From contig NC_083604.1 of NCBI RefSeq assembly GCF_029168945.1, positions 37,505,686-37,569,685 of the forward strand: DNA of 64,000 nt. Direction: 5' to 3'. The translations under genes and the position numbers were made by a program. The stretch comes from Cannabis sativa. Its lineage: Eukaryota; Streptophyta; Magnoliopsida; Rosales; Cannabaceae. Below are positions 36,001-44,037 of this stretch, in pieces (position 1 is the first letter of the stretch; every line of letters begins with the position of its first letter). The notes under the pieces are model-generated. The model saw only the letters and a program-made list of their open reading frames with translations, made no database searches and had not been told where the DNA came from.

Positions 36001-37151
36001 GTGCAGATCAGATAATAAGAAGGTGTGTGCCTGAAGAGGAGATGTACTCTATTCTTAATCACTGTCATGCTCTACCATGTGGGGGACACTTCAGTGGAAC
36101 TAGAACAGCTGCCAAGGTGTTGCAAAGCGGATTCTTTTGGCCAACACTTTTCAAAGATGCTAGTACTTTTGTGAAGGCATGTGATCGTTGTCAGCGTACA
36201 GGAAACATTTCAAGGAGAAACGAAATGCCTTTGACAGGAATCTTGGAAGTAGAGTTGTTTGATGTATGGGGGATAGACTTTATGGGTCCTTTTCCTTCAT
36301 CATTTAGCAATCTATACATTTTACTAGCTGTGGATTACGTATCAAAATGGGTAGAAGCTGCAGCAACACCAGCTAATGATGGAAAAACAGTTCTTCGGTT
36401 CCTTCAGAAAAATATATTCACACGGTTTGGTACTCCCCGAGCGATCATAAGCGATGAAGGGAGTCACTTCTGCAACAAACAGTTCGAAGCTCTTCTTTCA
36501 AAATATGGTGTTCGTCATAGAACTGCCCTTCCTTATCATCCGCAAAGTAATGGCCAAGCTGAGATTTCTAACCGGAAAATAAAGACGATTCTGGAGAAAA
36601 CGGTCCAGAGATCAAGGAAAGATTGGTCAAGAAAGTTGGATGACGCATTGTGGGCCTATAGAACAGCGTTCAAAACGCCAATCGGGATGTCACCATATCG
36701 GTTGGTGTTTGGAAAGGCGTGCCATTTACCGGTGGAGTTAGAACATAAAGCTTATTGGGCAATGAAAACTCTGAACATGGACTTAAAGGCTGCTAGGCAG
36801 AAAAGACTACTACAGCTGGATGAATTGGAGGAATTTCGAAACGAAGCTTATGAGAATGCTAAGATTTACAAGGAAAGGACTAAGAGGTGGCATGACCGAA
36901 ATTTAGTCAGAAAGGAGTTTCAACCTGGTCAACAAGTTCTACTCTTCAACTCAAGACTAAAGTTGTTTCCTGGTAAATTAAAGTCAAGGTGGTCAGGGCC
37001 ATTTACAGTGATCAAGGTGTTTCCTTATGGAGCGGTGGAACTAAAAGGTGAAGGTCCTAATACTTTCAAAGTGAATGGGCAGCGATTAAAGCTCTACTTG
37101 GGAGGTCAGTTTGATCAAACCAAGTCCGCCATGATTCTGGCGCCACTATGA
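33003..37151 (+). pseudogene. Athila pol (protease, RT, RNase H, integrase) with stops
   Basis: It continues in the gag frame. Protease core is CDLGASINLMPLSVF (about 33664-33711). RT begins after the stop at 34581 and carries CIDYRKLN and FMDDFLVFG (near 34987), the Athila form of the catalytic box. RNase H follows ([24 protein letters not shown]). After the second stop at 35688 comes integrase with the HHCC region ([20 protein letters not shown]) and DDE core ([32 protein letters not shown]). There is no chromodomain, as expected for Athila. Both stops are TGA where Trp is conserved, and no frameshift is seen. Confidence 0.92.
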
Positions 37152-38054
37152 AGATCTCGATCAACGTCTAGCTATGCGACGATAAAGTAAGCGCTAATTG
37201 GGAGGCAACCCAAGTGTTCTTTATGATTTAGTTGAACTCTTTTTAAGTTTTACTGTTATGTTTCTTTTTGTCCATTTTTGTTTGTGAAAAAAAAAAAAAT
37301 TCCCAGTGGCCGCGGCGATGGGATGTATGGCCGCGGCCATTTAAGCATTACAGAAAGAGGCTAATTTTAACGAATTCTGGCCGCAGCGAGGGGACATACC
37401 GCCGCGGCCATTTAAGCCTTACAGAATGGATGGATTTTTCACGTGTTTTGGCCGCGGCGAGGCTATATCTTGCCGCGGCGAGGATGGCCAGAATTGTTTA
37501 AAAACCCCAAATCCCTAACATTTCAAAATCAAACCCCATTCTAAATCCCTAACCCCTCCACGCCGAAAACCCTTCTCTTCATCAAAATTCCTTCATCTAA
37601 TCCCATTCAAACCCCTTTTCATCAAATCTAACCATAAACTTTCATCCTAAATCATCATACACCCTTATTTCTATCATCTAATACTCTTTTCCTCTAAAAA
37701 TCCATTCCAAAATCCCTAAACATCACTCAAATTTCAGAAAAGTCACTATTCATCTTCTTTTTCCTTAAAGCTTCAAGGTTCTCATCAATGGAGGTTGACT
37801 AAAGATTGATTTTCATTGAGGTAACAAATTTCAATCTCTCTACACAAGTTTGATTGGTTTATTTGTGGATTGCTAGAGAATTTTAGACTTTGTGTGGATT
37901 TTTGGAATTTTTGCTCATACATTGTTGAATATTATTGTTGTGAGTGAAATTGAGTGTGATTGTGAAAGGGTTAATTCCCAGGAAGTGGATTTTTAAGGGG
38001 AAGTGCTGTCAAAATTTTGAAAAATCTTGAGAGTTAGAAAAAAATTTGGGTGAT
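37152..38054 (+). other. Spacer between pol and the extra ORF, with octamer array
   Basis: After pol there is a short leader, then the octamer-pair array (37309-37479, annotated separately), then a C/T-rich stretch with repeated aaatccctaa and aacccc phrases (37500-37780) and an AT-rich stretch leading to the ATG at 38055. No ORF of note. The arrangement looks like a promoter and leader of the downstream ORF. Confidence 0.5.
37309..37479. promoter_or_regulatory. Internal array of three GCCGCGGC octamer pairs, 71-bp period
   Basis: Octamers start at 37309/37330, 37380/37401 and 37451/37472. Every pair is 21 bp apart, and pairs repeat at exactly 71 bp. After the first two pairs comes catttaagc and a ttacagaa-like phrase, as after pair 2 in the LTR. 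One octamer has a change (gccgcagc at 37380). The array lies about 575 bp upstream of the extra ORF and is a relative of the LTR promoter array. Confidence 0.8.
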
Positions 38055-39230
38055 ATGGGTCCAAAAAGGTCAAGAGTCAATGAGGAAGGGGGAGCTTCAT
38101 CATCCAACCCACCTAGGGGTCGCTCTAATCTTGATAGAGTTAGGTTTACCAACATGGATGCTCAAGGGCGGTTTTTAAAATTGAAAGATAGGGCATTCAT
38201 TGAAGATAGAGGGATAGACATTGTGAACCTAAGCCAAACTGCAAACATTCCTCCTGCATTTGCATCTATTAGAGATCAAATCCTACATAGGCAGTGGACT
38301 AAGTTTGTGGATGTCACTGAGCGTAGTAACCAAACTCTAGCTTTGGAATTTTTAGCCAACTGGCCTGAAAGAGAGGATGGCAAGGTGAGAGTTAGGGGGG
38401 TTAAAGTGCCTGCTTCCACCGCCGATATTCATGCTCTTTACGACCTCCCAACTTTCACTGTAGAGCAACAACCCTTGAAACGACAATTTCGGGAAAGAAG
38501 TTTGAATTATGTGGATATTGCTGAAACTTTAAGGTATCCTGGCCTGAGGTTCCATGAGCTTGCTGGAGAACCATACCAATTGTACCGATGTGAACTTAAC
38601 CCAGTGGCCAAGGCTTGGCTTTATTTTGTTAGTGCAAGGTTGCTCCCGAACAAACATTTTTCTGATGCTCAAATAGACAGGATTAAATGGGTTTATGGCA
38701 TTATGAAAGGTTATAATTTGAATGTGGGGGATATTATTCGAGTGACCTTTGACATAATGGTTGAGGGATCTTTTGGTGGAGGACTTGGGCTGGCTGGAAT
38801 TATCACTGATCTTTGTGAGAAACATGGGGTACTGCAGTACTCATATGATACTAAGGCGCCACCACAACGCAGTATTAATTTGTCCACTGTTCTTCGCTTC
38901 AAACCTCCTCATCCTCATGGTCAACCACCAGTTCAGAGAGATCCTCCGGCAAGAGAAGAAGAGGAACATGAGGACATTGAACCACCACGCCTTGCCGGGC
39001 CTCTTGACCCCGCCATGCAGTACACTCACAATCAGCTGAATTATTTGATTCAGCAGAATATCCATATGCAAAATTACATGGCCCAGCGAAGTATCTTTGA
39101 TGAGCAGCAGGTGGCTCAATTGAACACACTTGTCACGAGGATGAATATCGGTGTGGACGATCCAAACTATTTTGCCATGCCACCCCGCTTCAACCCTTAT
39201 GACCAGCCACCGCCGCCAAACCCCTTCTAA
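38055..39230 (+). CDS. Extra ORF of the Athila element at the env position
   Basis: An intact 391-codon ORF. I chose ATG 38055 because the frame's upstream start at 38046 is a TTG. The N-terminus is basic and Ser/Gly-rich (MGPKRSRVNEEGGASSSNPP). The central region, about residues 30-250, resembles the plant transposon protein domain known as Transposase_32 (PF20167), with FLANWPEREDGKVRVRGVKV and a DIHALYDLP phrase. A Gln-rich, helix-prone stretch follows (about 325-370) and the protein ends in PYDQPPPPNPF. There is no signal peptide or membrane segment, so it is not an obvious envelope protein. It is the only long intact reading frame of the element. Function unknown. Confidence 0.7.
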   Translation: MGPKRSRVNEEGGASSSNPPRGRSNLDRVRFTNMDAQGRFLKLKDRAFIEDRGIDIVNLSQTANIPPAFASIRDQILHRQWTKFVDVTERSNQTLALEFLANWPEREDGKVRVRGVKVPASTADIHALYDLPTFTVEQQPLKRQFRERSLNYVDIAETLRYPGLRFHELAGEPYQLYRCELNPVAKAWLYFVSARLLPNKHFSDAQIDRIKWVYGIMKGYNLNVGDIIRVTFDIMVEGSFGGGLGLAGIITDLCEKHGVLQYSYDTKAPPQRSINLSTVLRFKPPHPHGQPPVQRDPPAREEEEHEDIEPPRLAGPLDPAMQYTHNQLNYLIQQNIHMQNYMAQRSIFDEQQVAQLNTLVTRMNIGVDDPNYFAMPPRFNPYDQPPPPNPF

Positions 39231-40521
39231 GGGGCTCAGGTAAGTTTCTCTCACCCTGGTTTATTTTCACACATTGGGGAGAATGTGCATTTTTAGTTTG
39301 GGGGGGAGACTTAAATTTTTTCAGTTTATTTATTTTCGTTAATTAGTTTGTTTTAGTTTTTTTTTTTAGTCCTGTGTTGATAGCTAAATTGAAAGATTGA
39401 TTGAACCGCTGTTATTCACTTGTGCAATGGATTAAAACATAACTGTGTGCTTGACTTGCAACTGTTTGAATTAAGATGGATGTGTGCTAGGAAGTGATTC
39501 ATGTAGACTTAAAACATTTGTTATTCTCACATATCACTTCTGTTCTATTTGGTTTGTGGAATGATTGACTATACATGAAATAGAATTTGGTTGACATACT
39601 CTCTTGAAGCGAAATCCTTGATTTTTTTTTCTGTTTGGAAAGTGATTTAGGCAAGTTTTCTTTGAAACGATTGAGCCTTTCAAGCCTACCTAAAAATTCT
39701 TACCATAGTATACCCAAAGTTGAGCCTTAGCCTGTTTTAAAAAATTTCACCACTTAACTGAGCTGAATTCGTTATATTTAACTCTTTTCACCCTGAACAT
39801 ACCTTATTATGCCATGAGCCTTTAAGCAAGTTTGGGGGGGATAAAGTGTTGTAAGTGGAGAAATAAAGTGTAGGGGTGAGAGATTGAGAAAAAAAAATAA
39901 TATTGTGTGTTGTGCCTCTGAAAAAAAAATAGAAGGAAGAAAAAAAGGAAAAAAATGCAAAAATGTCTTCTTGAAGAAAAAAAGCTAAGAAAATTATGAG
40001 GTACATGCATAAAGAAAAAAATTGCAATCTCTTACTACTGTTTTTGGGATATATGGAAGAAAAGAAAGAAAAAATAAATAAATGTCTAGGCTTGCTTGGT
40101 TAATAGTGCTTATGGTATAGTGTAGCCTAAATGACTTCTCACCTACCCATGTACCTAAGCCATGCGATGCGAACCGAAAAAGACCTATTGATTCCAAATA
40201 GAAAGTTGTCAACATTAGTGGAGAGAGGTATGTCATTCAAACTTATTGATCATGTGTTAGTGGGATGTTGGAAAGTTTAGAACAGTTGTGATATAGATGG
40301 CAATTGCGATGTTTTATGTTTGTATGAATTACTTACTTGTAAATCGCACATTCAAATTAGTTCTTAGAGTTGGCAAGTTGAAATTCTGGTTATTGATGGA
40401 TTGAAGTTGTGCAGGTGGTGGTAGCAGTTCAATCGTCGGAAAGTTTAGTTATCATTGTTTGTTTGCTTTAGTTTAGTCTTAGTTTACTCGGGGACGAGTA
40501 AAGAGTCAGTTTGGGGGAGTT
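39231..40521 (+). other. 3' untranslated part of the Athila element with polypurine tracts
   Basis: No coding sequence. It contains two G-rich tracts that resemble the true polypurine tract: agtttgggggggaga at 39295-39309 and aagtttgggggggataaag at 39828-39846. The tract that adjoins the 3' LTR is ttgggggagtt at 40511-40521. A-rich runs lie at 39886-40080. Confidence 0.7.
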
Positions 40522-41770
40522 TGTTAGGCTATTTTTAGCCTATGTTTTGGATCTAATTTATGTGCGTTTTTTGCTGTGTTGGGACGGAATTACGCTTGTT
40601 TTCTATGTTTTCAGGTTCTTTGGAATAAAAGAGGTCTCGGGTGCAGAAATTCAATAAAAGATGTGTTGAGCCGAAGAAAACACAATTTTTGAGGAATTGT
40701 GTATATATGGCCGTGGCTAGACACAACTTGGCCGCGGCTAGATCTCGAAAATTTAGAAGCTACAGTCGCCGCGACGATGGGGAGTCTCGCCGCGGCCATT
40801 TAAGAGTTACAGAGAGACCTGATTTTTGCAATTATCTCGCCGCGGCGAGAGGAAGCTTGGCCGCCGCGAGATCCCGTACGGACCAGGGGCATTTTCGTCC
40901 ATCGAACCCTAAATTTTAGTTATAAATAGAAAACTGCGATTGGAAGTCAGGGAGAGCGATCAGAAACCCTAAAATACAGCTGAGAGCGGCAGGAAGAGCA
41001 CAGAGATTCAAGTGAAGATCCAGAATTCATGCACCAACAGTTCTTTTCTTTATTCCTCATTAATTTCTTTATGTTGAATATTGCTTTAGGAATGGTTATG
41101 GATTTGTTTCTGAACTAAATTTCCCATTTAGGGAGGATGATGATTGTTGTTTAATGTTTTGCCTAGTTAATGTTTAATTACCATTCCTCAATTCTTGTGT
41201 GTGAAATTATCTTAATTTGTTCTTAATTTCATGTTTAAGATTGATCACCTTGTGCATGCTCTATGATCTCAATTCAAAATCTGAAAAGTGAGAATTGAGA
41301 ATGCTAAAATTAAGATAATCGATGTTCTATGTAAAACGAAAGTATTCACATGACTTATGTGACGAGTAGATTATTACTTAATGCTGATTTCATGTTAGTT
41401 TAATTAAGGAATTAATTAGATAACATGTGATTTAGAATCTAGAAGATCTGAAAGGAGCTAGGTTATTTCATAATCTGTCATTCACTTCAAGAATAGGATA
41501 GTAATTAAGCATTAACGATTTGGATAAACAACAACAGGATTCTCCTCCCTATTATCTCATCTTGCTCAACTTTCAATTGTGTTATTAAGTTTTCTGAATT
41601 ACTTTCATACTTTACTATTTTTAAATCATAATTACTTTTGATCTGCCAGATAGAATTATAAGTATAGTTTAGTGGTATTTAATCGAATTCCCTGTGGGAT
41701 CGACCTCACCTGTGTGAGATTTACTACTTGATTGCGTATACTTGCGTAGTGTTTATAAATTATAGCAACA
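40522..41770 (+). repeat. 3' LTR of the Athila element
   Basis: It has the same 1249-bp length as the 5' LTR, with about nine single-base differences. The octamer pairs are at 40710/40731, 40768/40789 and 40839/40860; three of the nine LTR differences alter an octamer (gccgcgac, gccgcggc in place of accgcggc, gccgccgc) but none alters the 21-bp spacing. TATA box at 40921-40930. It is followed by the target duplication atctc. Confidence 0.95.
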
Positions 41771-42659
41771 ATCTCTATTTTAATTTAGTCTTTTATTATC
41801 CTATATTATTTGACAATAATTTTTCTTTCTCTATCTGTTTTAAATCACAAATTATATGATGAGTTTTTTTTTTATATAGATTTATCAATTTTTTCCGATA
41901 TCTCTATTCTCGATGAGAATTTTTTCAATTTTTAATATTTGTTAATCTCTATTTTGGTTTTGGTCTAGTCTGTTATTATCCTATATTGTTTGATAATATC
42001 TCTTATTTCTCTTTCTTTTTTAGACCACAAATTATATGATGAGTTTTTTTTGTCACAGATTTGTCAATTTTTTTTTTTTCAAAATCTTTATTCTTGATGA
42101 GGATTTTTCAATTTTTAATCTTTTTTTATCTCTATTTTGGTTTTGGTTTAGTCTTTTATTACCTTATATTTTTTTGATATATTTTTTTCTTTCTTTTTTA
42201 GGTCACAAATTATTTGATTAGGCAAGTAAGGAATTTATAACAAAATGATTCACTTATGTATAAAAAAGTTAGTAGTTAATTAACTTAAGTATATGATTTA
42301 TTTTATGTACAGAGCAAACTTATTTTGATCAATAGTGATAACTACAAATAAGATACGATAACGATAACGACTTTGAATACAGTGACAACAACAAGTGAGA
42401 TACGGTGATGACATCGGCTTTGAATGACAACAAGTTTAAAATCATATGATGAATTTTCTATAGATTTATCAATTGATTTTTTAGATCTCTATTTTGTGTG
42501 AGAATTTTTCAACGTCTATTATTTTTATTTTATTCTAACGTTTAAAAATATCTTTTTGTTGCTTTCTTTTTTAGATAAAAAAATTGTATGATGAATTTTT
42601 TTACCATATTAATTTATTTTTTTTTTTGTATAAAAATTATGAAATTTTTTAGTAGAATA

Positions 42660-43737
42660 GCATAAGGAACTTTTGGATGAGCATATTCATTATTCCCTCT
42701 AAGGTAATGGCTGCCATTGATAAGAGTTGTCGAGATTTTCTGTGGGGTTCTAATGGCAACAGGAGCAAGCTTCACCGTGCCTCTTGGGAAAAAGTTTGCC
42801 TCCCTAAGGGTCTTGGTGGAGTTGGCTTCCGTGATGGTAAAAATTGGAACAAGGCTCTTATGGCAAAATTTCTTTGGCCTATTTCCAACAAACAAGATTG
42901 CCTATGGGTTAAATTGATCAACTCCATTTATTTGAAGGGTAGAGACATATGGAGCTTCCCAAAGACTCAAGATACCACCTGGTATTTTAAGAAATTGTTG
43001 AAGCTTCGGGATTTTACAGATGAGGCCATGTTGAGGCTTGCGGTGACAGGTACCAAACTCAAAGCGAAGGTTTTCTACAACCTTCTTGTAGAGAAGCCGA
43101 AAATCCAGTACTCAAGAGGCATTTGGGACAACTTGCTGCTGCTTAAACATAGATTTGTTTATTGGCAAATCATCAACACCCAATTGCTTACTCGAGATTT
43201 TCTTAGTAAGATTTTGCCGTTGCAAAACATCTTGTGTCCGGTGTGCGAAAGTGAGGCTGAAACTCACGAGCACATTTTCTACAACTGCGTCTTCACTAAG
43301 CAGGTGCAAAGAGAAGGGAGCTCTTGGCTTGGAGTTCACAGTTGGCCTAGTTCGAACACTGACCTTAGCTACAGGTGTAATTTCAAGAAGCAAGACCTCC
43401 AAAATCGTCTCTTAAACATGGTGACAGCAGCTGTCTTTTATCAGTTGTGGGCTAATAGAAATCAGTGTAGTTTTGACTTGACTTGTGCTGCTCCCAAAAA
43501 CATTAGCTTGGAAGTGAGAAGTATTGTTCAGCTTAGAGTTTTGAGTAAATACCCCTTTAAAAGGAGTCAAAGAAATTTGTATTTACTAAATGTAGTTAAA
43601 AATTGGTAGTCCTTTGCTTTTCTTGGTGGCTACTGGTTTAGTGGCTGCCGTTTGGTTGTTGTTGGCTTGTGCTTTGTTTAATTGTATCTTACTAATTTTT
43701 TTAAATAAAATTTTTTCTTTTTTTTTAAAAAAAAGAA
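42660..43737 (+). mobile_element. 5'-truncated L1-type LINE insertion
   Basis: It is flanked by a 12-bp duplication tttagtagaata (42648-42659 and 43738-43749) and ends in an A-rich tail, the pattern of target-primed reverse transcription. It starts inside the ORF, so more than 90 percent of a full-length LINE is missing. It lies in the old AT-rich host sequence and ends about 300 bp before the start codon of the PDH gene. Confidence 0.9.
42662..43609 (+). pseudogene. LINE ORF2 C-terminus with zf-RVT domain
   Basis: The open frame enters from the truncation point and runs 310 codons from its first ATG (42677) to a stop at 43607-43609. It begins with MSIFIIPSKVMAAIDKSC, the segment after the reverse transcriptase of plant L1-like elements, and continues with WEKVCLPKGLGGVGFRD and the zinc-binding reverse transcriptase domain (CPVCESEAETHEHIFYNC, Cys at residues 187 and 190). 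There are no internal stops. The reverse transcriptase and endonuclease are lost, so it is inactive. Confidence 0.88.
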
Positions 43738-43749
43738 TTTAGTAGAATA

Positions 43750-44037
43750 ATTAATCATACTATTAAAAAACTATCATTTTTAATATATTTTTATAACTTA
43801 ATTATCAATAAATAAAATAAAATGGCACACAGTTTATTTCCTAATTCAATATAATACAATAAAAACTAAAAGTACTAAACACATCAGAATTAACCCACTA
43901 TTTTCTCTCGCCCACCATTGACTCTTACTTTACATTCCTCCCCTACCAAACACCTCATTTTCTCACACAAACACTTTCTCTCTCAAAAAACTCAGAGATC
44001 TTTCTCTCTCTTCGCCGGAACAAAGCCGACGATCGAG
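43750..44037 (+). promoter_or_regulatory. Promoter and 5' UTR region of the PDH E1 alpha gene
   Basis: Only about 290 bp separates the LINE from the start codon. 43750-43900 is AT-rich and probably still part of the old transposon sequence; 43890-44037 is C/T-rich (tttctctcgccc, ctctctcaaaaaac, tctctctcttcgcc), typical of a plant core promoter and leader. I see no convincing TATA box. The transcription start cannot be fixed from sequence. Confidence 0.45.

Larger units (their letters stand above)
29819..41770 (+). mobile_element. Complete Athila-type Ty3/gypsy retrotransposon (11,952 bp)
   Basis: It is flanked by a perfect 5-bp duplication atctc (29814-29818 and 41771-41775). Two LTRs of 1249 bp each (29819-31067 and 40522-41770) differ at about nine positions by eye, so the insertion is young. 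The primer-binding site TGGCGCCGTTGCCGGGG at 31074-31090 matches the tRNA-Asp type used by Athila elements. gag and pol share one frame from 31216 to 37151, interrupted by five stop codons and a TRIM insertion; an extra ORF (38055-39230) occupies the place where Athila elements carry an env-like gene. The polypurine tract ttgggggagtt precedes the 3' LTR. Confidence 0.95.
20614..43830 (+). mobile_element. Old AT-rich, Helitron-like host sequence, interrupted three times
   Basis: Once the Harbinger-like, Athila and LINE insertions are removed, 20614-21017, 28869-29818, 41771-42659 and 43738-about 43830 form one AT-rich sequence of about 2.3 kb. It starts with TC after an A (aa|tctatatatatagaggaga) followed by ggtgacgtggcgc, which resembles the 5' end of plant Helitrons. 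It contains imperfect tandem copies of a unit with tatctaacaactaagttt and tctatctatatacaattaa (about 20848, 28869, 29161, 29331) and of a unit with agatctctatttt and ttatatgatgagtttt (29633-29818, 41771-42610). No helicase gene and no clear CTRR 3' end with hairpin are seen, so the class is uncertain. Confidence 0.4.

Noticed and set aside
37309..37479. A CRISPR-like array of short repeats with spacers.
   Set aside because: This is a eukaryotic retrotransposon; the repeats are 8-bp palindromes in pairs and spacers are related to each other.
43918..44037. A 40-residue N-terminal extension of the PDH protein from an upstream in-frame start.
   Set aside because: The frame opens at a TTG, not an ATG. 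The region is C/T-rich like a leader, and the ATG at 44038 gives a normal mitochondrial presequence.
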